Positions 52,695 to 61,407 of a DNA stretch of 64,000 bases are shown here, piece by piece. The DNA is taken from positions 1 through 64,000 of the forward strand of contig NZ_JARRIB010000005.1 in NCBI RefSeq assembly GCF_041647995.1. Reading direction: 5' to 3'. Made by a program: the position numbers and the translations under genes. The notes beneath the pieces were generated by a model. That model saw only the letters and a list, made by a program, of their open reading frames with translations. It had not been told where the DNA came from and ran no database searches. Origin of the DNA: Pyrococcus kukulkanii. GTDB lineage: Archaea; Methanobacteriota_B; Thermococci; Thermococcales; Thermococcaceae. The stretch's first letter is position 1, and every line of letters starts with the position of its first letter.

Positions 52695-53420
52695 ATGTGG
52701 GACACCAGTAAGGATTACAGGTTGCTGGTCGCTGAGAAGGCCGTTGAGCTGTTCTTGAGGACTATAGAGGGGGCAAAGTTCAGGGGACAGTGGGACAAGA
52801 AGAAGGCCGTTAAGCTCGCTAAGGAAATGATCCCCGAGATACAGGCCATGAGGTACAGCTACCTCGACCCCCAGGAGTTGGTTGACACCCCCCAGATGAA
52901 GGCCCTCAAGGAGAAGGCCCAGGGAATAATTGAAGCTCTGGGCGGAGAAGACTGGCACCACAAGTTCGTAAGCCAGGCCAGCAAGGACGAGAGGGAAAAA
53001 GTTGAGGAGCAGGTTGCGAAGATAAGGTTCTTCCTCAACACGATCCTGGGGCTAGACAGGAGGTTAAAGCTTGGAAAAATCAACGATCCAGTAATTGCCG
53101 TCGATATAGTTGTTGGCGAGGTGATGAGCGTGGGAAAGCATCCTAATGCGGATAAGCTACTCGTCACCAACGTGAACATCGGGGAGAGGGCTGTAACCGT
53201 CGTTACCAACGATCTCACCGTGAAGGAAGGGAACAGGGTTGCCGTTGCGTTATTGCCCCCGAGGAGCTTCTTCGGGATAGTGAGTGAGGGAATGTTCCTG
53301 GGGGCAGGGCAGGGAGTCCTCAAGGATGTGAAGGGTGAAGTAGGTGGTTTACCCAAGGGGATTCCCTTGGAAGCGTTGAATGAAACAAGAAACCTCGTGG
53401 AGGCGTTCTTGAAGGGATGA
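52695..53420 (+). CDS. tRNA-binding-domain (EMAP/CsaA-like) protein
   Basis: 241 residues. The C-terminal about 110 residues form an OB-fold tRNA-binding domain: [40 protein letters not shown], and [18 protein letters not shown]. The N-terminal about 130 residues are helical and specific to archaeal members. It probably binds tRNA structure as a chaperone or synthetase cofactor. ATG follows GGGGGAGCATC. It is divergent from the tungsten enzyme operon. Confidence 0.85.
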   Translation: MWDTSKDYRLLVAEKAVELFLRTIEGAKFRGQWDKKKAVKLAKEMIPEIQAMRYSYLDPQELVDTPQMKALKEKAQGIIEALGGEDWHHKFVSQASKDEREKVEEQVAKIRFFLNTILGLDRRLKLGKINDPVIAVDIVVGEVMSVGKHPNADKLLVTNVNIGERAVTVVTNDLTVKEGNRVAVALLPPRSFFGIVSEGMFLGAGQGVLKDVKGEVGGLPKGIPLEALNETRNLVEAFLKG

Positions 53421-53437
53421 ACAGGGAGAAAGAGCTT

Positions 53438-53698
53438 AGATAGGATACTAAGGAAAGTTCAGGAGGATGAATCCGTTAGGTTAGTCATGCTCTTTGGTTC
53501 CCTTGCAAGAGGGGAAGTTAGGGAGACAAGTGACCTTACTTGATAATAGTGAAGGAAACTGAGGAGAGGTTCCTTGACAGGTTGGATGAGTACTATGAAA
53601 TCGTTGAAGTTGCAGTTGCTCCAGAGGAGTTGAGGCCATGAAAGAGAGTCCCTTTATTAAGAGGGCATTAAGGGAGGGTATCGTCGTTTATGAGAAGG
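53438..53698 (+). pseudogene. MNT nucleotidyltransferase remnant with multiple lesions
   Basis: Frames to be joined: SLDRILRKVQEDESVRLVML, FGSLARGEVRETSDLT, then after a shift IIVKETEERFLDRLDEYYE, VEVAVAPEEL, and after another break MKESPFIKRALREGIVVYEK. The GS-x9-D signature (GSLARGEVRETSD) is the MNT hallmark, but the second Asp of the DxD is disturbed (SDLT) and at least two frameshifts and stops interrupt the frame. Antitoxin half of the pair with the following HEPN gene. Confidence 0.7.
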
Positions 53699-54127
53699 GA
53701 TCCCAGGGAAGAGGCTGAAAGGTAGTTGGGGCAGGCAGTGAGGGATCTTGAAGATGCAAAATTCGTGTTCCATGGAAAAAGGTACAACTTAGCGTGCTTC
53801 TTGGCTCAGCAGGCCGCTGAGAAAGCACTAAAAGCTTACCTTTACTATATGGGGGAAGAGGTCGTGCCTGGGAATTCCGTGTCGGATCTCTGCAAGAGGG
53901 CTATGAAGTACGACGAGGAATTTAAGAGAATATGCAAGGCAGGTGTCCTGGATAAGTATTATATCCCCACCAGGTATCCAAATGGGCTCCCTGGGGGAGT
54001 TCCTTATGAGGCTTTTGATGAGTCCGATGCGAAGAGGGCTATCCCTTTAGCTGAAATGGTTATTAAATTTGTCAAGGATAAGGTAGAGGGGATCCAAGGT
54101 GAAGGCCAAGATCGAGAAGAAGATTGA
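53690..54127 (+). pseudogene. HEPN toxin with an in-frame TAG near the start
   Basis: From ATG 53690 the frame reads RRDPREEAER, then TAG (53723-53725), then LGQAVRDLEDAKFVFHGKRY, LACFLAQQAAEKALKAYLYY and a normal HEPN helix bundle to 54127. The family has Trp at this position (ERWLxQA), so TGG to TAG is the likely change. Re-initiation at TTG 53726 could still give a nearly full protein (133 residues). It overlaps the cupin gene by 29 bp. Confidence 0.7.
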
Positions 54128-54437
54128 CAGGGGAAGCTACGTTAAGATACCACTGTTTGAGGGCAAACTTCCAGAGGGCAATTATGCTCAGATAGTTGAG
54201 ATAAAGTCTAAGGCTGAGGTTGGGAAGCACTACCACAAGTTTCAGTACGAGCTCTTCTACATAATCTCCGGAACAGCGAGGCTGGGAATAGGGGAAGAAG
54301 AATTTGAAGCAAAGCCTGGGGAAATTTACCTCGTCACCCCAGAGGCGGTTCATTGGGTAATTAACGAAAGCGATGAGCCCTTCAAGTTGCTCGTGGTTAA
54401 GATGAACTACCGCGGGGAAGATACGGTGTGGCTTTAG
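54099..54437 (+). CDS. Small cupin-domain protein
   Basis: 112 residues, GTG start after AAGGT. The single cupin barrel has motif 1 VGKHYHKFQYELFYIISGTA (metal-binding His, His, Glu) and motif 2 KPGEIYLVTPEAVHWVINES (His). Such proteins bind a metal and a small ligand such as a sugar or phosphosugar; the reaction is not predictable. The 29-bp overlap with the damaged HEPN gene suggests it replaced or survived part of a TA locus. Confidence 0.8.
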   Translation: MKAKIEKKIDRGSYVKIPLFEGKLPEGNYAQIVEIKSKAEVGKHYHKFQYELFYIISGTARLGIGEEEFEAKPGEIYLVTPEAVHWVINESDEPFKLLVVKMNYRGEDTVWL

Positions 54438-54453
54438 AGAGGAGGGTCTTCAA

Positions 54454-54726
54454 ATGCCGCTCGTAAAAGTCACAAAGAACTATCGAATAACGATACCTTC
54501 TAAAATTAGAAATGCCCTGAGGATAAGAGAGGGAGAGTATCTCAGAGTAGAGCTAAGGGGAAATGAGATCGTTATTAGGAAGATTAATCTGGAGTGGCCA
54601 ACTATAGACCTTGGTCGAGATTTTTCACCGGAAGATATTGAAGGAATTATAAGGAAAGTGTTATCAGAGGTTTCAAATTGGGAAACTAATCATTGGCCAA
54701 AGGCCCCAGGGATTAAGAATTTCTGA
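54454..54726 (+). CDS. AbrB-family antitoxin-like protein without a toxin
   Basis: 90 residues. N-terminal swapped-hairpin domain (VKVTKNYRITIPSKIRNALR, REGEYLRVELRGNEIVIRKI) and a C-terminal tail (DFSPEDIEGIIRKVLSEVSN) of the kind that wraps a PIN toxin. No toxin follows; the stop is 45 bp before tRNA-Gly copy 1. It may be an orphan antitoxin. ATG follows GGAGGGTC. Confidence 0.72.
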   Translation: MPLVKVTKNYRITIPSKIRNALRIREGEYLRVELRGNEIVIRKINLEWPTIDLGRDFSPEDIEGIIRKVLSEVSNWETNHWPKAPGIKNF

Positions 54727-54771
54727 CGAAAGTCTTATAAAATGGGTGTTGGTGAGTATGTATCGGCTTGT

Positions 54772-54849
54772 GCGGTGGTAGTCTAGCCTGGCCTAGGACG
54801 CCACCCTGCCAAGGTGGAGACCCGGGTTCAAATCCCGGCCACCGCACCA
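54772..54849 (+). tRNA. tRNA-Gly (anticodon GCC), copy 1, CCA encoded
   Basis: Acceptor GCGGTGG pairs with CCACCGC; discriminator A; CCA at 54847-54849. Anticodon arm CCACC-CTGCCAA-GGTGG gives GCC. T-arm CCGGG-TTCAAAT-CCCGG. A TATA-like CTTATAAAAT lies about 40 bp upstream, so it is independently promoted. The mature sequence is identical to copy 2 at 57233-57310. Confidence 0.96.
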
Positions 54850-54960
54850 CAACTTTTCTTTGATCTTTAATGAATGTGCCAGTCGAAACGGAATAGGTTC
54901 AAAAGGAGTATTCTATGGGCACCAACTATTTATAAGCTGGTCATCCTAATGACCAAATAG

Positions 54961-56261
54961 GTGGGCTTATGGTTCATCCAGATGACTATAATTGTGGAAC
55001 ACCTGTTAACCCAACCATTACTCCTCCAACCCTACAACAAACCCGAAAAGAGGGATCTGTACCGTTGGTTAATATCGAGGGTTGACTCGTACATCGAGAG
55101 AGGAAAATCCGACACCATATTGCTTCTTGGTGTTAGGGGCGTCGGTAAAACTACTCTTCTAGCCCAGCTCTACTTCTATGCGACCTCAAAGATGCCCCAG
55201 AATCACGTCCTTTACTTATCATTGGATCGGCTTCAGACCTTCGGTTTAGATCTTTTAGAGGTTTTGGAGACGTATAAAAGGATTGTAAAGCCGGAAAAGG
55301 CGATAATATTGCTTGTTGATGAAGTCCAGCACGAGATCTGAAGCTTAAGCTACTTCACGATGAAAAGAGATTCCTCGTAATTGCAACGGGATCTTCCGCC
55401 ATAAAGCTTAAGGAGAGTCCCGACCTGGCTAGAAGGGCCCTCCACAGGGAACTCTTCCCAATGACTTTCAGGGAGTATCATCGGCTTAAAACGGGCAACT
55501 CTCTCCCTGAGCTCATGCCCAAAATCCTCAAGCTGAAGGAGGTGCCTCTAGCTGTTTTGGATGATGTGGTCGAGTATGTGAAGGTTGGCTCGATGCCCCT
55601 ATCCCTTGAAATGGAGGAGTGGGCGGTCTACGAGAGGCTCGTGACGATGCTCGACAGGGTCATCTATCGTGACCTCAGGGAGGTCTATGACTTTGATGCT
55701 GAAACTCTCGACAAGGCTTTCAACCTGCTCTACCTACTCGCGAACCCGAAGGGAGAAAGGTTCAGCTATGAAAAGCTCTCAAAGACCTTGGGCTTGGCTA
55801 AGGGGACGGTTATAAAGCTCGTCGATGCCCTTGAGAAAGCAGGCATCGTTCAGAAGATCCCGATTCATGGCCCAATATCCAAGGCCACCCGCAAAAGCCC
55901 CAAGGTTAAGTTCCTAACGGTTCCCATAAAGTCCGCCCTGCTCTACAGGATAAATATAAATAGGGAGGGAGTCTTCGCTTCTCTCCTCGAGGATGTCGTA
56001 GCCTTTTACCTCTACCTCATCGCAAGGGAGAGGAACGGCAGGCTAAGCTATGAGCCAAGCAAAGGAGCTGCCAACTTCGTGCTCGAGCTGGGGAATGAGA
56101 AGATAGTCGTTGAAGTTGGGCTCGGGAAGGAGAAGAAGGGTCAAGTGGAGAGGACTATGGAAAGGGTTGGGGCTGAGAAGGGAATAGTGGTGGGAAGGAA
56201 GTACGAGGTCGGGGATAGGATTGCTTTCTATCCCTGGCAACTCTTCGTGTCTGCACTTTAG
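54961..56261 (+). pseudogene. P-loop ATPase with DUF4143 domain, frameshifted
   Basis: First frame (54961-55341): N-terminal region, Walker A LLLGVRGVGKTTLLAQLYFY and Walker B IILLVDEVQHEI, then a stop. After a small shift/deletion near 55340 the other frame continues LKLKLLHDEKRFLVIATGSS, MTFREYHRLKTGNSLPELMP and a winged helix (EKLSKTLGLAKGTVIKLVDA), with a C-terminal nuclease-like DUF4143 end (FVLELGNEKIVVEVGLGKEK) to 56261. The W-x-loop after DEVQ is lost. A TATA-like ATTTATAAGC near 54928 precedes it. It begins about 110 bp after tRNA-Gly copy 1. Confidence 0.8.
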
Positions 56262-56275
56262 TTGGTTCAGTTAAC

Positions 56276-56506
56276 TAGACCAAAAAAGTCGTGGAGTTAA
56301 TTCAGGTGACCTTGAGCTTGGAGGAGAGCTACGAGAGGGAAGTTTCGGCCCTAATAAAAGCTGGGAAGAACCTAGGATGTAGGAACTTGACGATAGTGAC
56401 GCTGGATGAAGAGGGAGAGATAAAGGTTGGCTCCTTTGTTGTGAATATAATCCCGCTTTGGAAGTTCCTCTTGACGAGGTGGGATTCTACTGGGAAAGCA
56501 TTATAA
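56276..56506 (+). pseudogene. C-terminal fragment of another P-loop ATPase
   Basis: VELIQVTLSLEESYEREVSA, LIKAGKNLGCRNLTIVTLDE and VNIIPLWKFLLTRWDS match the C-terminal nuclease-like end of DUF4143-type ATPases, where VIQVxYDL...YEREVxAL and IPLWxWLL are typical. Nothing upstream provides a P-loop; the fragment directly follows the frameshifted ATPase and is a second relic. Confidence 0.6.
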
Positions 56507-56531
56507 AGTATATATAAAGAGGGGGATTGTA

Positions 56532-56726
56532 ATGATGCGGGAAAAAATAGGGATAACTGAGGGTTCCTATGTGGAGCTTGAAGTTTACAATAAAAACGCG
56601 ATAATAATAAAGCCCCTTGAATCTATTGCTGATAAATATTTTGGAATATTCAAGGTTGAGGAGTATCCTGATGACATAGACGAATTTTTAAAGAAGGAGG
56701 TAATAAGAAAATGGTTAAGAGACTAA
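56532..56726 (+). CDS. N-terminally truncated AbrB-type antitoxin
   Basis: 64 residues. IREK-like start (MREKIGITEGSYVELEVYNK) and NAIIIKPLESIADKYFGIFK are the second half of an AbrB domain plus tail; the first strand with the TIPK-type DNA contact is missing. GGGGGATTG precedes the ATG. DNA binding is probably lost while toxin binding may be kept. The toxin gene begins 3 bp after its stop. Confidence 0.65.
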   Translation: MMREKIGITEGSYVELEVYNKNAIIIKPLESIADKYFGIFKVEEYPDDIDEFLKKEVIRKWLRD

Positions 56727-56729
56727 AGT

Positions 56730-57129
56730 ATGTACGATGTGAATGTTTTTATTTATTGGCTCACTTCTCATCCAGAATTTGGAAAGAAGGCAAAAATGTG
56801 GATAAAGAGGATGGAAAGAGGAGGAGAGTACATAACATCATCATTAACGCTTTATGAAGTTGCGGTAATAATTTCTGGTTTGGTTAATAAGTCGTTGAGA
56901 GATAGAGAATTTTTAGAAAAAACATTGACACCACTTCTTGAGATTCAGAATTTAAGAATAGAGCCCCTTCTCAAGCAAGACTTTGTGAACGCCCTGAGCA
57001 TTGCAAAAAAGTATAAGCTAGATTTGGAAGACTCTCTGCATCTCTCTCGTGGCAATTAGGACAGGATGTGAAAGTATAATTTCCAACGACAAAGATTTTG
57101 ATAAAACAGAACTCAAAAGGATATTTTAG
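56730..57129 (+). pseudogene. VapC-like PIN toxin with C-terminal frameshift
   Basis: MYDVNVFIYWLTSHPEFGKK is the first PIN strand with Asp; LTLYEVAVIISGLV supplies the second acid (Glu); YKLDLEDSLHLS the third. One extra base near 57045 diverts the frame into a stop at 57059; the other frame continues VAIRTGCESIISNDKDFDKT with the fourth Asp motif (SNDKDFD) to 57129. All four acidic residues would be present in the rejoined protein. Confidence 0.75.
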
Positions 57130-57232
57130 GAAAGCTAAAGCTTAGTTTCATAAAATCGTATAAAAGCTCCGTTTTGGTTGTCCACGGCGAAACCCTTATA
57201 AACCGACTAATGATGACTAAATAACGGCCCGT

Positions 57233-57310
57233 GCGGTGGTAGTCTAGCCTGGCCTAGGACGCCACCCTGCCAAGGTGGAGACCCGGGTTCAAATCCCGGC
57301 CACCGCACCA
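57233..57310 (+). tRNA. tRNA-Gly (anticodon GCC), copy 2, CCA encoded
   Basis: Identical to copy 1 from the preceding GT through CCACAACTTTT past the CCA, with different 5' flanking sequence and its own TATA-like CCCTTATAAACC about 40 bp upstream. Anticodon arm CCACC-CTGCCAA-GGTGG. Two identical genes 2461 bp apart suggest a duplication linked to the inserted ATPase/TA cargo between them. Confidence 0.96.
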
Positions 57311-57334
57311 CAACTTTTTTGTAAACAGTCCTAA

Positions 57335-58323
57335 ATACAAATGGGACAGGGAGAAAGAGCTCTCGTACTTAAGGAGCCTGCTGAACTCTGAGCCAAACCG
57401 GATCCTCTTCATTTATGAGCCCATAAACTCGGGAAAGACTACTTTACTCTTGAAATTCCTCGAATCCCTGGGAGAGGAAGGAATTGGAATCTATGTTAAC
57501 CTCAGATCAAGACCCATATTAAGATTTTATGATTTCAAAGATCTGCTTTTCTCACGCACGAAGTCAAAAGATGTGTTGTCCATTGTGTTAGCTTCCATGG
57601 AAGTTATCTTTGGAATTCCAGTGCCAAAGAAAATCTGGGAAACAATTGAAAGTCCCAGGGATGCTTTCGACCACATAACAGATTTCCTGGGCAAATTGAG
57701 AAGGAAGGGTAGACTCCCAATAATAGTCTTCGATGAGCTTCAGGTGTTGAAGGATCTGAAAGTTAATGGGCCACTAATATATGAGCTGTTCAACTTCTTC
57801 GTTCACCTAACCAAGGAGCTCCACTTGCCCACGTGATAGTTTCAACTTCGGACGGCCTTTTCCTCACTGATGTCTATACGAATGCTTCACTCCACGGGAG
57901 GGCGAAGTACTTCCTAGTTGATGACTTCGACGAGGAAACCGCTTTGGCATTCCTCCTCAGCAATGGGCTAACCGAGGAAGAGTCAAGAATCGTTATTGAA
58001 TACTTCGGGGGAAAACCAGTTTATTTAGTTGAAGCTATTAACGAGAAGAGGGCCGGAAGGGACATAGAAGAGTACTGCAGGGAGCAGTTCATGGTGAGGC
58101 TAAATCAGGTAAAGCCCGTGGTGAGAAAGTTAAATGATCCATCTATTTAATTGACCTCGGCGAAAGGGAAGTTTTAGAGTATGACGAGTTGACTGAGGAC
58201 ATGCTCACGCTCGCCAGGGAAAACGTGATTTTCATCGATCCCGTCAGGGGAGTTATAAGGCCCCAAGGGAGGCTTGAGCTGAAGGTCATTAGGTTTATAA
58301 GCGGGAAGCTTTTAGGTAACCCT
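57335..58323 (+). pseudogene. P-loop ATPase relic (relative of the 45498 gene)
   Basis: In-frame pieces: KWDREKELSYLRSLLNSEPN (no start codon), Walker A LFIYEPINSGKTTLLLKFLE (Gly to Glu change at the first loop position), Walker B LPIIVFDELQVLKDLKVNGP, a shift near 57830, VIVSTSDGLFLTDVYTNASL, a stop near 58148, then LGEREVLEYDELTEDMLTLA and NVIFIDPVRGVIRPQGRLEL. At least two lesions and a missing start. It starts 25 bp after tRNA-Gly copy 2 and ends 6 bp before tRNA-Arg. Confidence 0.8.
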
Positions 58324-58328
58324 GGGAT

Positions 58329-58406
58329 GCCCCGGTGGCCTAGCCTGGACAGGGCGCGAGGCTGCGGACCTCGAGGTCCGGGGTTCAAATCCCCGCCGGG
58401 GCGCCA
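58329..58406 (+). tRNA. tRNA-Arg (anticodon GCG), CCA encoded
   Basis: Acceptor GCCCCGG pairs with CCGGGGC; discriminator G; CCA at 58404-58406. Anticodon arm CGAGG-CTGCGGA-CCTCG gives GCG. T-arm CCGGGG-TTCAAAT-CCCCG. It reads CGC/CGU as arginine. No promoter is apparent between it and the ATPase relic, so the promoter may lie within the relic. Confidence 0.95.
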
Positions 58407-58423
58407 CACCTTAAAGTCTCCTT

Positions 58424-58612
58424 TTGTACGATAGGGAGAGGGAGATCGAGGATATACTAAGCCTAATAGATGAGAACAGGTCCTTAATAGTTATAACCGG
58501 GATTAGGAGACTGGGCAAAACATCACTTCTTAGAATAGCCCTAAACGAGGCTGGCAGGGAGTACGTTATAGTGGATCTTAGGACAAATCCCCTTAAAGCT
58601 TCCTTTCTTTAA
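58424..58612 (+). pseudogene. Truncated P-loop ATPase, N-terminal fragment after tRNA-Arg
   Basis: YDREREIEDILSLIDENRSL, then Walker A IVITGIRRLGKTSLLRIALN and EYVIVDLRTNPLKAS. Only about 62 residues; the rest is replaced by the convergent gene at 58593-58928. It begins 18 bp after the tRNA-Arg CCA. Confidence 0.75.
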
Positions 58613-58928
58613 CCCTTTTATCCCACTCTTCAAGCATCTTATCCAAAGCCAACAGCTGATTCAGCCTTATCCTTACCTTCCTGTTCTCCCAGTCTATCGA
58701 ACCCTTAAAGTCGTTCAGCAACTCAAAGACCTTCTCGGCCTCATCCCTGGGCAGGAACTTACCGTAAAACTCTTCGCCGCAACGGGGACATTTAAATGCA
58801 AAGTTCTCCAAGGCATTAATGAACTCATTCTTGTTCTTGAGTAGTTCGCTGAAGTTTTCAAGGGTTAGCATTTGATCGATGAGCTCCCTCCAGTCAAGGG
58901 GCGAACCGCAAACCGGACACTTCGCCAT
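58593..58928 (-). CDS. Small protein with two CxxC zinc-ribbon-like pairs
   Basis: 111 residues from the ATG at 58928 (GGGTGAGG upstream). N-terminal AKCPVCGSPLDW and, about 45 residues later, FKCPRCGEEFYGKFLPRDEA give two CPxCG knuckles, which likely hold one zinc. The C-terminal half is helical (NQLLALDKMLEEWDKRVKER). Family not recognised. It is divergent from the HEPN-MNT pair. Confidence 0.72.
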   Translation of the reverse strand: MAKCPVCGSPLDWRELIDQMLTLENFSELLKNKNEFINALENFAFKCPRCGEEFYGKFLPRDEAEKVFELLNDFKGSIDWENRKVRIRLNQLLALDKMLEEWDKRVKERKL

Positions 58929-58999
58929 AACCTCACCCCGAGGAATTTCGAAGGGAACGTTAAAAACGTTATTTGGCATAGGAAATTTTAGGTGGTGGA

Positions 59000-59455
59000 A
59001 TGCATTACGATGAAGTCGAAGTGCTGTTAAATAAATCCGCCGAGTTCCTTGAACTTGCAGAAGTTGCACTAGCCAGGGAAAAATATGATAGCGCGGTGTT
59101 CTTGGCTGAGCAGGGGCTTCAGCTGTACCTCAAAGCCCTATTGGTGAAGTATTCAAACATCAAGCCCAAGACGCATTCATTGAGGGAGCTACTTGGGTTT
59201 CCCGGCGAGGCAATAGAAGCTCAGGATAAAATAAGCGAGTTCATAAAAGAAAACAGGAGTATTTTAAAGGAGCTAGAATCAGCGTACATCCTCGCGAGGT
59301 ACGAGCCCAGGGTTTATGAGAAGGAGGAGGCGGAAGAGTTATTAAAGCTCGCAAAGGACGTCATTAAATTCGTGGAGGCTCTTGCTGATGAATTCGAGAG
59401 AAGAATTAGTGAAGAAGATGATAAAGAGGGGAAGGGAAAGGTACATCATGATTAA
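59000..59455 (+). CDS. HEPN-domain protein (toxin of an MNT pair)
   Basis: 151 residues. Four-helix HEPN bundle: LNKSAEFLELAEVALAREKY, SAVFLAEQGLQLYLKALLVK, IKPKTHSLRELL, and AYILARYEPRVYEKEEAEEL. The RYEPR segment stands where the RX4-6H/RxxxYE motif is expected. In HEPN/MNT systems the HEPN is an RNase controlled by AMPylation by its partner. GTGGTGG precedes the ATG. It overlaps the MNT gene by 8 bp. Confidence 0.8.
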   Translation: MHYDEVEVLLNKSAEFLELAEVALAREKYDSAVFLAEQGLQLYLKALLVKYSNIKPKTHSLRELLGFPGEAIEAQDKISEFIKENRSILKELESAYILARYEPRVYEKEEAEELLKLAKDVIKFVEALADEFERRISEEDDKEGKGKVHHD

Positions 59456-59768
59456 AAACTACCGCAAGTACCTCCCCGCCATAGAGAGGGCATGCAGGGA
59501 GATTTTTGGAGAGTGTGAGATATATATTTTCGGAAGCGTCCTAACTGGAAAATTCACCGCGGGGAGCGACGTTGATGTTCTAATAAAGGTCAAGGAACTT
59601 CCAGATGAAAACGATATCAAGGAGAAAATTGAAGAGCTCGCCGAACTTCCCGACAATCATCCGTTTGAGTTCCACATAGTTGATGATGAAGGATTCAAGT
59701 ACTACAGGGATGTTCTAAAGGTGAAGCTAGCTAAGATAGACTCCTTAGAAACTTCTCAATCTCCTTAA
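59448..59768 (+). CDS. MNT nucleotidyltransferase (antitoxin of the HEPN pair)
   Basis: 106 residues from the ATG at 59448 (AAAGGT upstream); the open frame extends 22 codons further. GECEIYIFGSVLTGKFTAGS plus DVDVLI gives the GS-x9-DxD signature, and FEFHIVDDEGF the third acid. Intact, unlike the two MNT/HEPN pairs elsewhere in the window that carry lesions. Its 3' end overlaps the convergent DHH gene by 38 bp. Confidence 0.83.
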   Translation: MIKNYRKYLPAIERACREIFGECEIYIFGSVLTGKFTAGSDVDVLIKVKELPDENDIKEKIEELAELPDNHPFEFHIVDDEGFKYYRDVLKVKLAKIDSLETSQSP

Positions 59769-60717
59769 CCAAGAATTTTATCGCCTCGTTTAAGTTCTTT
59801 TTGCCATTAGCTCCCGCGGCCCCAGCGTGCCCTCCGCCGGAACCCTCAATTATTGGCCCAACCTTCTCCATAATTTTGCCGAGGTGAAGTCCCCTCTTAA
59901 CGAGGTAATCCTTGGCCCTCGCAGAAATTCTAACCCCACCTTTCTCGCTCCCGACTATGGCAACGTCGGCTCCCAACTGGAGGAAGACCTTACAGGCCAA
60001 GGCTTCATATGCGGAAACCCTAGACGTCACAACGACGAACCTCCCAACCTTGTGGATCTCCATCCTCTGACAAGCTTTGAGGATAGCCATCCTCTTCGCC
60101 TGCTCGGTGTTCTCATCGCTAACCGGAGCGACAAGTTGGGAGATCTCAGGTATCGAGAAGTTGTATAGGTTTAGTATCTCGTACACGGTCTTGAAGGTCT
60201 TGGCGTTTGCATACCTAAAGTTCGATGTATCCGAGATTATTCCAGCAAGGAGAACTCTTGCAGAGTCCTCGTCCCTGTAGCTGAACTTCTTGAAGAGCTC
60301 CCAAACTATCTCGGCCGTAGAAGTTCTCATTGGGTCAACGACCGCTATGTCCGCAGGAATGGGATTCTCCTTCTCGACGTGATGATCGATGACAACTATC
60401 GTGGAGGAGGCGGGAATTTCGATCGGCTCGAGTTGCTCAAGGGACGATGTGTCGAAGATGAACACGACCCTTTCATCTATCATGGGGTTCTTCTCTATTG
60501 GAACCTTAGAGAAAGCCATTAAACGCCTAGAATAGCTCGCCACACTCTGGGCAACACCAATCCTAACTCGGGTAAATCCCAGGGAGAGGAGGAAGTTTGA
60601 GAACGCTATTGCGGAGCCCAAAGAATCGGGATCGGCGTTGTGGTGGCATAAAAGTATTATTCTCTCATCTCTCCCCAAGTTCTTCAGGAAGTTCTTTAGC
60701 TTCCTCTCTCCTTTCAT
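59731..60717 (-). CDS. DHH-family phosphoesterase (RecJ/NrnA-like)
   Basis: 328 residues. Motif I LCHHNADPDSLGSAIAFSNF (about 23-42), motif II VVFIFDTSSLEQL, motif III (DHH) TIVVIDHHVEKENPIPADIA (about 105-124), DHHA1 end with GVRISARAKDYLVKRGLHLG and GSGGGHAGAAGANG. Manganese-dependent; members degrade nanoRNA, c-di-AMP-type nucleotides or single-stranded nucleic acid. Start overlaps the DUF3194 gene by 53 bp. Confidence 0.88.
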   Translation of the reverse strand: MKGERKLKNFLKNLGRDERIILLCHHNADPDSLGSAIAFSNFLLSLGFTRVRIGVAQSVASYSRRLMAFSKVPIEKNPMIDERVVFIFDTSSLEQLEPIEIPASSTIVVIDHHVEKENPIPADIAVVDPMRTSTAEIVWELFKKFSYRDEDSARVLLAGIISDTSNFRYANAKTFKTVYEILNLYNFSIPEISQLVAPVSDENTEQAKRMAILKACQRMEIHKVGRFVVVTSRVSAYEALACKVFLQLGADVAIVGSEKGGVRISARAKDYLVKRGLHLGKIMEKVGPIIEGSGGGHAGAAGANGKKNLNEAIKFLVKEIEKFLRSLS

Positions 60718-61009
60718 TTGATTTCCTCCTTAGGTACCTCTCAACGGCCTCATAAGCCTTGTCTATGGCCTCCTCAATCAAGGAATCAACGTCAACCTTG
60801 ATGAATATCGGGACTTCAATGAAAACCTCTATCTCCAAATCGAGGGTTTCACCCTGGTTTATCCTCGCCGTAACTTCCATGTCTCTAACTTCGCTCTTCG
60901 CAAGATGATCAAATATATAATCAATAATGACCTCCTGGGCTATGCTACCTACTTCAATCAGCTCTTCCTCACTTAACTTCGGAAGGCCTATGTGGACAAC
61001 TTTCCTCAT
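60665..61009 (-). CDS. DUF3194 family protein
   Basis: 114 residues from the ATG at 61009 (GGTGATCCTG upstream). RKVVHIGLPKLSEEELIEVG, YIFDHLAKSEVRDMEVTARI and VPIFIKVDVDSLIEEAIDKA. It matches the small archaeal DUF3194 family that stands next to prefoldin beta in Thermococcales; function unknown. It is 24 bp after pfdB and overlaps the DHH gene. Confidence 0.78.
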   Translation of the reverse strand: MRKVVHIGLPKLSEEELIEVGSIAQEVIIDYIFDHLAKSEVRDMEVTARINQGETLDLEIEVFIEVPIFIKVDVDSLIEEAIDKAYEAVERYLRRKSNERREEAKELPEELGER

Positions 61010-61033
61010 CAGGATCACCAAAAATAAAAGAAA

Positions 61034-61387
61034 TCAGCCAGCAGTTGGCGGTCTCAGAGCTGCCTGGATCTTCTGGGTTAGCTCCTTAACTCTCTCGTTG
61101 ATCTTTTGCTCTTGCCTGTTGAGGGCGTTGAGCCTGACATTAAGGGTATCAAGCTTCTCCTTGAGCTCTTGAATGGCCTTATCCTTTGTCGTCTTAACTA
61201 TTAAAGTTCCAACTGTCTTGTATATGATAGCATCATCTGGCAGCTTCTCTATCTCTTCCAAAGCCTTCTTTGCCTCCGTCAAATCAGCCTGAACCTTTTG
61301 CTTCTGCTGGATCACAAGCTGAAGTTGCTGCTGATAGCTTTCAAGCTGGCCAAGCATGGCCTGAACCTGGGGAGGAACGTTCTGCAT
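61034..61387 (-). CDS. pfdB: Prefoldin beta subunit
   Basis: 117 residues. Two long coiled-coil arms (VQAMLGQLESYQQQLQLVIQ and LNARLNALNRQEQKINERVK-like C-terminal arm) joined by a beta hairpin with LPDDAIIYKTVGTLIVKTTK. Prefoldin is a hexamer of two alpha and four beta subunits that passes unfolded protein to the thermosome. Heads a run with DUF3194 and DHH phosphoesterase. Confidence 0.93.
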   Translation of the reverse strand: MQNVPPQVQAMLGQLESYQQQLQLVIQQKQKVQADLTEAKKALEEIEKLPDDAIIYKTVGTLIVKTTKDKAIQELKEKLDTLNVRLNALNRQEQKINERVKELTQKIQAALRPPTAG

Positions 61388-61407
61388 TTCAACACCCCCA
61401 GCCTATG

